Assembly: GCA_018240745.1 (NCBI GenBank)
Contig: JAFEFF010000184.1
Location: forward strand, 50,988 to 114,987
From: Pseudomonadota bacterium
Lineage (GTDB): Bacteria; Pseudomonadota; Alphaproteobacteria; Reyranellales; Reyranellaceae
DNA length: 64,000 nucleotides
Direction of reading: 5' to 3'
The position numbers and the translations under genes are program-made. Below, in pieces: positions 46,053-54,411 of the stretch; position 1 is the stretch's first letter, and each line of letters opens with the position of its first letter. The notes under the pieces were generated by a model. The model was given only the letters and a program-made list of their open reading frames with translations, searched no databases and was not told the DNA's origin.

Positions 46053-46197
46053 GACGGCAGGTTTCCTGGCTCTCGGGTCCTCGCCACAGGCCGCCTTCCC
46101 GGTCGCCCTTTGGGGACTTCCAGTGGTTTCTTGGCCTGAAGCTCGCCGATCACAGTTGCGGGGGCAGCCGCGGCTTGCACCGCGTTCCCTTTCCGTC
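46053..46197 (-). ncRNA. Cobalamin riboswitch
   Basis: On the minus strand the conserved core CTGCCCCCGCAACTGTG lies at 46167-46151. The B12 box GAGCCAGGAAACCTGCC lies at 46072-46056. GACGG (46197-46193) pairs with CCGTC (46057-46053) as closing stem P1, and GGGAACGCGGTGCAAG precedes the core as expected. It ends about 50 nt before the GTG of the DUF1636 gene. It should therefore repress the DUF1636-cobW-cobN operon when adenosylcobalamin is plentiful, probably by hiding the AGGA ribosome site. Its 5' end is only about 22 bp from the divergent cobO start. Confidence 0.92.
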
Positions 46198-46219
46198 GGG
46201 CGCTTGATAGCGTGGCCGC

Positions 46220-46831
46220 ATGACCGAGACAACCGACGAAGCAGCGCGGCACAAGGCCAAGATGGCCAACCGCAAGGCCGCACAGGATGCCGAAGTGGCC
46301 GGCAAAACCATCGAAAAAGGCCTGTTGATCGTCCATACCGGCAAGGGCAAGGGCAAATCGACCGCGGCGTTCGGTCTGATGCTGCGGGCCCTGGGCCGCG
46401 GCTTCCGCTGCGGCGTGGTGCAGTTCGGCAAGGGCGCCTGGCAGTCGGGCGAGCGCGCGGCGATCGAGCGCTTCGGCGGTCAGGTCGAATGGCACACGCT
46501 GGGTGAGGGCTTCACCTGGGAGACGCAGGACCGCGCGCGTGACGTCGCCGCGGCCGAACGCGCCTGGGCGGCAGCCCAGAAGATGATGGCCGATCCGGCG
46601 ATCCGCATGATCGTGCTCGACGAGCTCAACATCTCGCTGCGCTACGATCATCTCGACATCGCCGCGGTGGTTGCCGCGCTGAAGGCGCGCCGCAAGGACC
46701 TGCACGTCGTCGTCACCGGCCGCAATGCCAAGCCGGAGCTGATCGATGCCGCCGATCTCGTCACCGAGATGACGCCGGTGAAGCATCACTTCGCCGCCGG
46801 CGTGAAGGCGCAGGAAGGCATCGAGTTCTGA
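46220..46831 (+). CDS. cobO: Cob(I)yrinic acid a,c-diamide adenosyltransferase
   Basis: This 203-residue CobA/CobO-type ATP:corrinoid adenosyltransferase has the P-loop GKGKGKST (41-48), [32 protein letters not shown] and [21 protein letters not shown]. It attaches the upper adenosyl ligand. It is divergent from the riboswitch-led operon, so its own promoter must overlap the riboswitch DNA. It shares one base with cobQ (TGATG). Confidence 0.95.
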   Translation: MTETTDEAARHKAKMANRKAAQDAEVAGKTIEKGLLIVHTGKGKGKSTAAFGLMLRALGRGFRCGVVQFGKGAWQSGERAAIERFGGQVEWHTLGEGFTWETQDRARDVAAAERAWAAAQKMMADPAIRMIVLDELNISLRYDHLDIAAVVAALKARRKDLHVVVTGRNAKPELIDAADLVTEMTPVKHHFAAGVKAQEGIEF

Positions 46832-48270
46832 TGGCTGCTCGCGCTCTGATGATCCAGGGCACGGGCTCGGACGTCGGCAAGTCGCTGGTGGTCGCAGGAC
46901 TGGCGCGCCTCTTCACGCGGCGCGGGCTCGCCGTGCGGCCGTTCAAGCCGCAGAACATGTCGAACAACGCGGCGGTCACGGCCGACGGCGGCGAGATCGG
47001 CCGGGCGCAGGCGCTGCAGGCGCGCGCCGCCCGCGTGCCGCCCAGCGTGCACATGAACCCGGTGCTGCTGAAGCCCCAGAGCGAGATCGGCTCGCAGGTC
47101 GTGGTGCGGGGCAAGGTCGTCGGCACCGCCAAGGCGCGCGAATACCAGGCAATGAAGCCCAGGCTGCTCGACACGGTGCTGGAGAGCTTCGCCAGGCTGT
47201 GCGCCGAAGCCGACCTCGTGCTGGTCGAGGGCGCGGGTTCGGCATCCGAGGTCAACCTGCGCGCATCCGACATCGCCAACATGGGTTTCGCCCGCGCGGC
47301 CGGCGTGCCGGTCGTGCTGGTCGGCGACATCGACCGCGGCGGCGTGATCGCGAGCCTGGTCGGCACGCAGGCGGTGATCGATCCGGCCGACGCGGCGATG
47401 ATCGTCGGCTTCATCGTCAACCGCTTCCGCGGCGATCCCTTGCTGTTCGGCGACGGCATGAAGGACATCGAGCGCCGCACCGGCTGGCCGGCGCTCGGCC
47501 TGCTGCCGTTCTTCGAGCAGGCGCACCGCCTGCCCGCCGAGGACGCGCTCGGCCTGCCGAACACGCATCGGGGCGAAGGCACGAAGATCGCGGTGCTCGC
47601 CTATCCACGGATCGCCAACTTCGACGACTTCGATCCATTGCGGCTGGAGCCGGGTGTCGACCTCGTTTTCGTGCGGCCGGGCGAGGCGATCCCGGGCGAT
47701 GCCGCTCTGGTCGTCCTGCCGGGATCGAAGGCCACCATCGCCGATCTCGTCGCCCTGCGGGCCAACGGCTGGGACATCGACCTCGTGGCGCATGTGCGGC
47801 GCGGCGGCCATGTGCTGGGCATTTGCGGCGGCTATCAGATGCTCGGCCGCAGCGTCGCCGATCCGCAGGGCGTCGAGGGTCCGCCGTCGAAGGTCGAGGG
47901 GCTCGGGCTGCTGCCGGTCGACACGGTGCTGGAAGGCGACAAGGTGCTGGTCGAGGTCACGGGCGAGGCCGAGGGCGTGCCGTTCAAGGGCTACGAGATG
48001 CATATCGGCCGCACGACCGGCGGCACGACACCGCTGCTCAGGCTCGAAGGTCATGACCAGGGCTCGGTGAAGGGGCGCATTGCCGGCTGCTACATCCATG
48101 GCCTGCTGACCGACGATCGGCAGCGGCGGCACTGGCTGGAGAAGCTCGGCTCGCGGAGCTCGAGCTTCGACTACGAAGCCGATGTCGATGCGACGCTCGA
48201 CCTCCTGGCCGGTCACATCGAGAAGCACGTCGATTGCGACCGGCTGCTGGCGTTTGCTAGAGAAAAGTGA
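46831..48270 (+). CDS. cobQ: Cobyric acid synthase
   Basis: This 479-residue enzyme amidates the b, d, e and g side chains using glutamine and ATP. Features are the N-terminal [10 protein letters not shown]-loop, [28 protein letters not shown], and a triad-type glutamine amidotransferase domain with Cys332 ([10 protein letters not shown]) and His in CYIHGLL. It follows cobO with one shared base. The 3' end overlaps the convergent cobD gene by 14 bp. Confidence 0.95.
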   Translation: MAARALMIQGTGSDVGKSLVVAGLARLFTRRGLAVRPFKPQNMSNNAAVTADGGEIGRAQALQARAARVPPSVHMNPVLLKPQSEIGSQVVVRGKVVGTAKAREYQAMKPRLLDTVLESFARLCAEADLVLVEGAGSASEVNLRASDIANMGFARAAGVPVVLVGDIDRGGVIASLVGTQAVIDPADAAMIVGFIVNRFRGDPLLFGDGMKDIERRTGWPALGLLPFFEQAHRLPAEDALGLPNTHRGEGTKIAVLAYPRIANFDDFDPLRLEPGVDLVFVRPGEAIPGDAALVVLPGSKATIADLVALRANGWDIDLVAHVRRGGHVLGICGGYQMLGRSVADPQGVEGPPSKVEGLGLLPVDTVLEGDKVLVEVTGEAEGVPFKGYEMHIGRTTGGTTPLLRLEGHDQGSVKGRIAGCYIHGLLTDDRQRRHWLEKLGSRSSSFDYEADVDATLDLLAGHIEKHVDCDRLLAFAREK

Positions 48271-49225
48271 GACCAAGCAGGGCTGCCAGCAGGCCGAGCT
48301 GCACGGCGCAGGCGGCGCGGTAGACCTTGAGCGCGGCGTGGATGTCGTTGGCGGTCAGCACGATGCGGCCCTTGCCCATCCATTCGCCGTGCACCAGCTC
48401 GCCGCCGTAGGTGCGTGGCCCCATCAGCCGCACGCCGAGCGCGCCTGCCATCGCCGCCTCCGTCCAGCCGGCATTGGGCGATTCGTGCTTGCGCGCATCG
48501 CGCCAGGCGATGACCAGCGCCTGCCGCGCCGACGCGCCGCGCACGAACAGCGCGCCGGCTGCGATCCATAGCGCCGCCAGCCGCGCGGCCGGCCAGTTCA
48601 TCACATCGTCGGTGCGTGCCGCGGCCCAGCCGAAGTCGATGTGGCGCGGGGTCTTGTGGCCGATCATGCTGTCGGCGGTGTTGACCGCCTTGTAGGCGAT
48701 GCCGCCCGGCAGGCCGAGCACCGCAAGCCACAACAGCGGCGCGACGATGCCGTCGCAGAAGCTCTCGGCCAGGCTCTCGATCGCCGCGCGGCAGACGGCG
48801 GACCCGCTGAGCTCCTTGGTGTCGCGGCCGACGATCATCGACACGGCGTCGCGGCCTGCCTCGAGGCTCTGATCGAGCGCCCCGGCGACCGCCTCGACAT
48901 GCTCGTGCAGGCTCTTCTGCGCCACCAGGCTGCTGGCGAGGATCGCGATCGGCAGCAGCGCGACCAGCGGCGGCAGGAGGGCCTCGAACAGGCGCGAGAT
49001 CAGCAGACCGATCAGCAGGCCGCCGATCACCAGCGTCGCCGTCAGCATGATACCCCGCACGCGCTGTTGAATGTCGGTGACCTCGGCGGAATTCCAACGG
49101 TTGTCCGCCCATGCTATGAGCCGGCCGATCCAGGTGACCGGATGCCCGATCGCGCGATAGAGGATGTCCGGATAGCCGACACCCGCTTCAACGGCGCCGG
49201 CGATCAGGGCGAGACCAAGGGACAT
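48257..49225 (-). CDS. cobD: Adenosylcobinamide-phosphate synthase (CbiB-type)
   Basis: This 322-residue polytopic membrane protein attaches the aminopropanol arm to cobyric acid. Features are [15 protein letters not shown], the [15 protein letters not shown] motif, [15 protein letters not shown] and [16 protein letters not shown]. The start is ATG at 49225, where the conserved N-terminal helix begins. This ATG shares a CATG with the cobC start on the other strand, and the 3' end overlaps cobQ. Confidence 0.93.
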   Translation of the reverse strand: MSLGLALIAGAVEAGVGYPDILYRAIGHPVTWIGRLIAWADNRWNSAEVTDIQQRVRGIMLTATLVIGGLLIGLLISRLFEALLPPLVALLPIAILASSLVAQKSLHEHVEAVAGALDQSLEAGRDAVSMIVGRDTKELSGSAVCRAAIESLAESFCDGIVAPLLWLAVLGLPGGIAYKAVNTADSMIGHKTPRHIDFGWAAARTDDVMNWPAARLAALWIAAGALFVRGASARQALVIAWRDARKHESPNAGWTEAAMAGALGVRLMGPRTYGGELVHGEWMGKGRIVLTANDIHAALKVYRAACAVQLGLLAALLGLTFL

Positions 49226-50228
49226 GCAGTTGCCTAGCACGACCACCGAGGCCCCGAAACCAACGGTCCACGGCACCGCCCATGGCGGCGATCTCGGCGA
49301 GGTGAGCCGGCGCTTCCCGGCGGCGCCGCGCCCGTGGATCGACCTCTCGACCGGCATCAATCCCATACCCTATTCGGTGCCGACCCTGTCGGACACGGCG
49401 TGGACGCGCCTGCCCTCCGTCGCGGCCGAAGAGGCGCTGCAAGAGGCCGCCATGGTGCGTTACGGCGTGCCCAGTCGGAGAATGATCGTCGCCGCTCCCG
49501 GTACCCAGGCGCTGATCCAGCTCTTGCCGCGACTGCTGCCGCCGAGCCGGGTCGCCATCGTCGGCCCGACCTACGAGGAACACCAGACGTCCTGGAGCCG
49601 GGCCGGCCATGAAGTGCACATCGTGCCCTCGCTCGAAGACTCCGACGTGGTCGTGGTGGTCAATCCCAACAACCCGACGGGCCGCCTGTTCTCGCCGACG
49701 GACCTCGCCAGGATTGCGGGATTTCTGGTCGTGGACGAGTCGTTCATCGACTTTCTGCCGCGGGAGATGAGCTTCGGCAGCCAGTTGCGCAGCCGCCGCG
49801 GCGTCGTGCTGAGGTCGTTCGGCAAGACCTACGGTCTCGCCGGCGTGCGCCTGGGGTTCGCCATCGCCTCGCCCGACATGGCTCCGCGCATTCGCGAGGA
49901 GCTTGGACCATGGGCGGTCCCCGGCCCGGCGCTGGAAATAGGTCGGCGTGCCTTGAACGACGGCGCTTGGCTCAGCGCGACGCGCGAGCGGCTGGTGGCG
50001 GACACCGCGCGGCTCGATGGCGTGCTGCGTCAGGCCGGGTTCGAGATGCTGGGCGGCACCTTGCTGTTCCGCTTGGCGCGCCATCCCTCCGCCGGGATTT
50101 TCGTGCAGCGGCTCGGCCAGCAGGGCATCCATGTCCGCGCCTTCCCCGATGCGCCGGATCAGCTGCGGTTCGGCCTGCCGGGCAACGACGAGGCGTTCCG
50201 CCGGGTGGCCGCCGCGCTCGGCGTTTGA
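49224..50228 (+). CDS. cobC: L-threonine-O-3-phosphate decarboxylase / aminotransferase-fold CobC
   Basis: This 334-residue PLP enzyme of fold type I supplies (R)-1-aminopropan-2-ol phosphate for CobD. Features are AHGGDLGEVSRRFP and WIDLSTGINPIPY at the N-terminus, VVNPNNPTGRLFSP, and SFGKTYGLAGVRLGF with the Schiff-base Lys. The ATG at 49224 precedes about 18 residues not conserved in the family, but no better start is visible. It is divergent from cobD with overlapping start codons, and a TauD-type gene follows after 12 bp. Confidence 0.9.
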   Translation: MQLPSTTTEAPKPTVHGTAHGGDLGEVSRRFPAAPRPWIDLSTGINPIPYSVPTLSDTAWTRLPSVAAEEALQEAAMVRYGVPSRRMIVAAPGTQALIQLLPRLLPPSRVAIVGPTYEEHQTSWSRAGHEVHIVPSLEDSDVVVVVNPNNPTGRLFSPTDLARIAGFLVVDESFIDFLPREMSFGSQLRSRRGVVLRSFGKTYGLAGVRLGFAIASPDMAPRIREELGPWAVPGPALEIGRRALNDGAWLSATRERLVADTARLDGVLRQAGFEMLGGTLLFRLARHPSAGIFVQRLGQQGIHVRAFPDAPDQLRFGLPGNDEAFRRVAAALGV

Positions 50229-50240
50229 TAACGATCGGGC

Positions 50241-51059
50241 ATGCTCCAGCACCAGAAGCTCGGCGGACACATGGCGCTCGCGGTGGAGGGCGTCGACCTC
50301 GCCCGCGCGACCGCTGAGACGCAGACGGCACTGATCGATGCGCTGCATGACAATCTCGTGCTCTGCATGCGCGGCCAGACGCTCGCGCCCGTGGCGTTCC
50401 GCGACGCCATGGCGCGCTTCGGCACGCCGATGAAGCGGCTGCAGCTCGCCGCGACTCCGGAGTGCGACGAGGTCAACATCATCTCGAGCGAGGATCGCGA
50501 CGAGCTGGGCGACGGCAAGAAGCTGGTCAACGGCGCGTCGTGGCACACCGACGACAGCTTCATGCGCGAGCCCTGCTCGCTCACCATGCTGTACGGCGTG
50601 ATCGTGCCGAGCCGCGGCGGCGACACGCAGTTCGTCAACATGTACGCCGCCTACGAGGCGCTTTCGCCCGAGATGAAGGCGCGTATCGCCGGCCTGCTGG
50701 TGATCCACAAGTACCAGTCGAGCCGCCAGACCAACCGGGTCAGCCGCCGCCCCGAGTCCGAGATGAAGGCGATGCCCGAGGCGATCCATCCGCTGGTGCG
50801 CATCCATCCGGTGACCGGCCGCAAGGCGCTCTACCTCAACGCCAACCGCATGGAGCAGGTGGTCGGCATGGAGCGCGCCGAGAGCGACGCCCTGCTCGAC
50901 CGGCTGATCGCCCACGCGATCGAGCCGCGCTTCCAGTACCGCCATGTCTGGCGCCAGGGCGACGTGGTGATCTGGGACAACCGCTGCACCATGCACAAGG
51001 CCAACGCCGACTACCCGGAAGGCGAACGGCGGCTGATGCACCGCGTGGTGGTCGCGTAG
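50241..51059 (+). CDS. TauD/TfdA-family Fe(II)/2-oxoglutarate dioxygenase
   Basis: This 272-residue enzyme has the facial triad as WHTDDSF (HxD) and distal His in NRCTMHKANADY, and the 2-oxoglutarate-binding Arg in MHRVVV. Relatives hydroxylate taurine, alkyl sulfates, 2,4-D and similar compounds; the substrate is unknown. It starts 12 bp after cobC on the same strand and may be cotranscribed with it, but nothing links it to cobalamin synthesis. It is not the parent of the TauD remnant at 30298-30465. Confidence 0.87.
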   Translation: MLQHQKLGGHMALAVEGVDLARATAETQTALIDALHDNLVLCMRGQTLAPVAFRDAMARFGTPMKRLQLAATPECDEVNIISSEDRDELGDGKKLVNGASWHTDDSFMREPCSLTMLYGVIVPSRGGDTQFVNMYAAYEALSPEMKARIAGLLVIHKYQSSRQTNRVSRRPESEMKAMPEAIHPLVRIHPVTGRKALYLNANRMEQVVGMERAESDALLDRLIAHAIEPRFQYRHVWRQGDVVIWDNRCTMHKANADYPEGERRLMHRVVVA

Positions 51060-51495
51060 GGGTGGCGGAAATGCCGGAAATGCCGCAAACCCCGAGCTGG
51101 AGCGTGGAGGGGTAGCGCTAACTGCGCCAACTCGCCAAAGCCTGTCGCACTGCCGGCGACTGCCAAGCCTCGTGGCAGGGATTTGATGCTGGCTGGCCAA
51201 CGTTTTATGCCCTTTCTGCCACACTGCCCGCACCCCTCCCCCGGCGCTGCGTATTTGCTCCAGCTTGCAATCGATGAACGGCGCGCAGGTCGAGGAAGGG
51301 TCCTGGATGGGGCGATACGCATCGTCATGCATCGCACCCTGGCACGAGCGCGCGCCGAACACCTATTCCGGGCATTGGCCGCGCGCTTTCGTTAACGAAT
51401 CAAGGGGCGAATAGCGGGGCCAATGCCCAAGGCGGACATTCGACTCGACGCTTATCAACAGACTTATCCCCTACCGTCGTCCCGACGGCTTTGGA
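51060..51495. other. Intergenic stretch without recognised gene
   Basis: A 436-bp gap between the dioxygenase stop and the end of the minus-strand ABC ATPase. It contains a short direct repeat (CGGAAATGC twice near 51066-51084) and a small hairpin at 51474-51488. Short open frames on both strands look random. No RNA motif was recognised. Confidence 0.5.
51474..51488. terminator. Possible small terminator hairpin
   Basis: CCGTCG-TCC-CGACGG lies 8 bp beyond the stop of the minus-strand ATPase gene. There is no T-run on the minus side and only CTTT on the plus side, so it is a weak candidate. Confidence 0.35.
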
Positions 51496-52548
51496 CTACC
51501 CCTGCAGCAGCACCGTGTGCTCGGGGGAGAAGGAGAGCGTCACCGGGGCGCCCTCCTCCAGCAGGTTGACCGGCGGGCGGCGGACGATCAGGCGGCCGCA
51601 GGCGCATTCGACGATGTACTGCACGAAGTCGCCGTGGAACATGCGCTGGCGGACGTGGCCCGCCAGCTGGTTGTCGCCGGGCTGCGCAACCATGTCGATA
51701 TAGGCGGTACGGACCGCGACTTCGCTGCCCGCCGTGCCGCCGACCGTCTTCAGGATCGCGCCGCCCTCGGCTTCGAACGTGCCCTGTCCCGTGACCTTGC
51801 CCTTGATCAGGTTGGCCGAACCCACGAAGTCGGCGACGAAGCGGCTCCGCGGCCTGTTGTAGATATCCTCCGGCGTGCCGATCTGCTCGATCACGCCGAC
51901 ATTCATGACGATCACGCGGTCGGAGATGGCGAGCGCCTCCTCCTGGTCGTGGGTGACGTAGACCGAGGTGATGTCGAGCCGGCGCTGCAGCTCGCGCAAT
52001 TCGACCCGCATCTCGGCGCGCAGCTTGGCGTCGAGGTTGGAGAGCGGCTCGTCGAACAGCACCACCGTCGGCGAGAAGGCGATCGCGCGCGCCAGGGCTA
52101 CCCGTTGCTGCTGGCCGCCGGACAGCTTCGACGCCGCGCGGTCGGCGAGATGGCGCATCTGCACCAGATCGAGCGCGCGCTCGACATGGGTCTTGATGTC
52201 GGCCGCGCTCTGCTTGCGCACGCGCAGGCCGTAGGCGACGTTGTCGTACACCGTCATGTGCGGCCACACGGCGTAGGACTGGAACACCATCGACACGCCG
52301 CGCTGCTCGGCTGGAATGTTGCGGCGCGCCGAGGCATCGTACATCGCCTGACCGTCGATGCGGATGCTCCCGGCCGACGGCTGCTCCAGCCCGGCGATGG
52401 CGCGCAAGGTCGTGGTCTTGCCGCAGCCCGAGGGCCCGAGCAGGGTCAGGTGCTCGCCGCGACCGACCGTGAAGCTGACGCCATGCACGGCGATCTGCTC
52501 GCCGTAGCGCACGACCAGGTCGGTCACCTCGATTCGCGTCGGGCTCAC
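51496..52548 (-). CDS. ABC transporter ATPase, PotA/FbpC type
   Basis: This 350-residue ATPase has Walker A GPSGCGKTT, Q-loop VFQSYAVWPHMTV, signature LSGGQQQR, Walker B VVLFDEPLSNLD, the H-loop VTHDQEEALAISD and a C-terminal TOBE-like regulatory domain (about 240-350). It energises the adjacent fused permease and Fbp-type binding protein. The start is GTG at 52548, in GTGA overlap with the permease stop and behind AAGGAG. The family covers iron, sugar-phosphate, phosphonate and polyamine uptake. It could also serve the neighbouring Ugp-like importer, which lacks an ATPase. Confidence 0.9.
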   Translation of the reverse strand: MSPTRIEVTDLVVRYGEQIAVHGVSFTVGRGEHLTLLGPSGCGKTTTLRAIAGLEQPSAGSIRIDGQAMYDASARRNIPAEQRGVSMVFQSYAVWPHMTVYDNVAYGLRVRKQSAADIKTHVERALDLVQMRHLADRAASKLSGGQQQRVALARAIAFSPTVVLFDEPLSNLDAKLRAEMRVELRELQRRLDITSVYVTHDQEEALAISDRVIVMNVGVIEQIGTPEDIYNRPRSRFVADFVGSANLIKGKVTGQGTFEAEGGAILKTVGGTAGSEVAVRTAYIDMVAQPGDNQLAGHVRQRMFHGDFVQYIVECACGRLIVRRPPVNLLEEGAPVTLSFSPEHTVLLQG

Positions 52549-54227
52549 GTCATCTCCTTGGTCACGCCGCGCGTCAGCCGGAACAGGATGACGAGAGCCA
52601 ATACCACAGTCCCGGTCTGGATCAGCGCCATCGCCGCGGTGAGCTCGGTGCCGCTCGAGGCGAAGGCCGCCACGATCGACGGCGCGATCACGCGGGCGTC
52701 CGGGCCCATGAGGAACACCGAGGCTCCGAGCTCGCGCACGCAGGCCATGAAGATCAGCAGCCAGGCCGCGAGAATGCCCGGGCGCAGCAGCGGCAGCGTG
52801 ACCGTGCGCATCTGGTAGACCCAGCCGGCGCCGCAGACGCGGGCGCATTCCTCGAGGCTCTTGTCGATCTGCAGCACCACGCCCGCCAGCGTGCGCACGC
52901 CGAGCGGCAGCATCACGGTGAGATAGGCCAGCGCCAGCAGCCACAGCGTGCCGTAGATCGGGATCGGGATGTTGAGCCAGGCCCACAGCAGCGCCAGGCC
53001 GAACACCAGGCGCGGCACGGCCTGCGGGAACATGACGAGATACTCGATCGCGCCGCTGCCCCTGATGCGCGAGCGGTAGATGATCCAGACCAGCAGCGCC
53101 ATCAGCACCACGCCGACCGAGGCCACGCCGAAGCCGAGCCCCAGGCTGTTGCCGATCGCGACGCGGATCGGACCGAGCTCCAGCGCGGTCCTGTAGTTGG
53201 CGATGGTCCATTCGGCCTGGCTCAGGATCACCGTCGCGAAGCGCTGCAGCGAGGTCATGATCAGGGCCGCCAGCGGCATCACCACCGCGAGCGCGCCGTA
53301 GAGCAGGCAGACGCCGAGCAGCAGCCAGGTGAGCCGGCCCATGTCCATCGGCCGCGGGCGGAACGCCTTGCCGGTGATGGTGGCGTAGCTGCCCTTGGTG
53401 ATGCGCCAGCGATAGAAGGTGAGCATGCCGAACATCACGACGAACAACGACAGTCCCATCGCCGAGGCGCGGCCGTAGTCCGGCGGATAGGACAGCGTCG
53501 AATCCCAGATCGCGGTGGTGATGACGTAGATGCGCGCCGGGATGCCGATCACCAGCGCGGCGGCGAACGAGCCCAGCATCTCGGCGAACACGAACAGCGT
53601 CGCGCCCAGCACGCCGGGCATGACCAGCGGCAGCGTGACCGTCAGCATGGTGCGCAGCTTGGAGGCCCCCATCACCCGCGCCGATTCCTCGAGCGCCGGG
53701 TCCATCGACTTCATCGAGGCCGAGATCATGACGAAGGCGACCGTGCCCTCGAACAGCGCCATGATCCAGGCGATGCCGAAATGGCCGTAGACGTCGACAA
53801 TGTCGCCCTTGCCACCCGAGGCATGCCAAAGCTGGTTGACGAAGCCGCTCTTGGGCCCGGCGATCACGCTCCAGGCGAGCGCGCCGACCAGCGGCGTCAT
53901 GTAGTAGGGCAGCTCCATCAGGCGCTCGAGGAGCTCGCGGCCCGGGACGTTGGTGCGGGTCAGGATCCAGGCAAGCGTGAAGCCGATCAGGATCGCCATG
54001 ATCGTCGCCATCACGGCGATCTCCACCGTGTTGACGAGGACGTTGATGTCCTCGTCGAACATGGCGATGTAGTTGGCGATCCCGTATTCCCGCGGCGGAA
54101 AGGCCATCGAATCGCCGACGTTCAGCGACTCCCCGACCAGGAAGACGATCGGCAGCAGCACGAGGAAGGCGACCACGACTACGACGGCAGCCGATACGAC
54201 CGGCTGCCAGTTGAATCCCGGTTTCAC
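52545..54227 (-). CDS. ABC transporter permease, fused double-domain (FbpB/AfuB-like)
   Basis: This 560-residue membrane protein has two concatenated binding-protein-dependent permease domains, about 12 transmembrane helices, and two EAA loops (EESARVMGASKLRTMLTVTLP and EECARVCGAGWVYQMRTVTLP). This fused architecture is typical of ferric-iron and sugar-phosphate importers of the Fbp/Afu group. The start is GTG at 54227. Its ribosome site AGGGAGGAAG is the outer tip of the inverted-repeat element immediately upstream. Confidence 0.9.
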   Translation of the reverse strand: MKPGFNWQPVVSAAVVVVVAFLVLLPIVFLVGESLNVGDSMAFPPREYGIANYIAMFDEDINVLVNTVEIAVMATIMAILIGFTLAWILTRTNVPGRELLERLMELPYYMTPLVGALAWSVIAGPKSGFVNQLWHASGGKGDIVDVYGHFGIAWIMALFEGTVAFVMISASMKSMDPALEESARVMGASKLRTMLTVTLPLVMPGVLGATLFVFAEMLGSFAAALVIGIPARIYVITTAIWDSTLSYPPDYGRASAMGLSLFVVMFGMLTFYRWRITKGSYATITGKAFRPRPMDMGRLTWLLLGVCLLYGALAVVMPLAALIMTSLQRFATVILSQAEWTIANYRTALELGPIRVAIGNSLGLGFGVASVGVVLMALLVWIIYRSRIRGSGAIEYLVMFPQAVPRLVFGLALLWAWLNIPIPIYGTLWLLALAYLTVMLPLGVRTLAGVVLQIDKSLEECARVCGAGWVYQMRTVTLPLLRPGILAAWLLIFMACVRELGASVFLMGPDARVIAPSIVAAFASSGTELTAAMALIQTGTVVLALVILFRLTRGVTKEMT

Positions 54228-54230
54228 GTC

Positions 54231-54397
54231 CTTCCTCCCTGCGCGCAGCGCGGGGAGGTGGCGCGGTTGCGCGCTTTTCGAACGGAGTTCGAAAACGCGG
54301 ACGCGGCGGAGGGGTCAGAGGCGACAAGGCTGAGGCTCATGACCCCTCCGCCCGCGAAGACGCGGGCACCTCCCCACGCTTGCGCGTAGGGAGGAAG
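54231..54397. repeat. Nested inverted-repeat (MITE-like) element between binding protein and permease genes
   Basis: The terminal arms are 54231-54260 (CTTCCTCCCTGCGCGCAG...) and 54367-54397 (...GCGTAGGGAGGAAG), near-perfect reverse complements of about 30 bp. The interior has two further hairpins: TTTTCGAAC/GTTCGAAAA (54275-54295) and GCGGAGGGGTCA/TGACCCCTCCGC (54306-54351). The element separates the abundant binding protein gene from its permease, where an mRNA-stabilising or attenuating hairpin is often found. It also donates the permease ribosome site. A single-arm relative lies at 21141-21172. Confidence 0.75.
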
Positions 54398-54411
54398 TCC
54401 CAGAGATCCGC

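Noticed and set aside
46053..46219. Riboswitch acting on cobO (plus strand)
   Set aside because: The B12 box and the CCCCCGCAACTG core are in the correct order only on the minus strand.
50241..51059. Intact TauD-type gene as the parent of the remnant at 30298-30465
   Set aside because: The N-terminal sequences are clearly different, so the remnant comes from another member of the family.
51183..51395. Possible 70-codon gene between the dioxygenase and the ABC ATPase
   Set aside because: No start signal or family resemblance; equally long frames exist on the other strand.
51452..51460. TTATCAACA, close to a DnaA box
   Set aside because: Single imperfect copy without a cluster, AT-rich unwinding region or dnaA/dnaN neighbours; not evidence of an origin.
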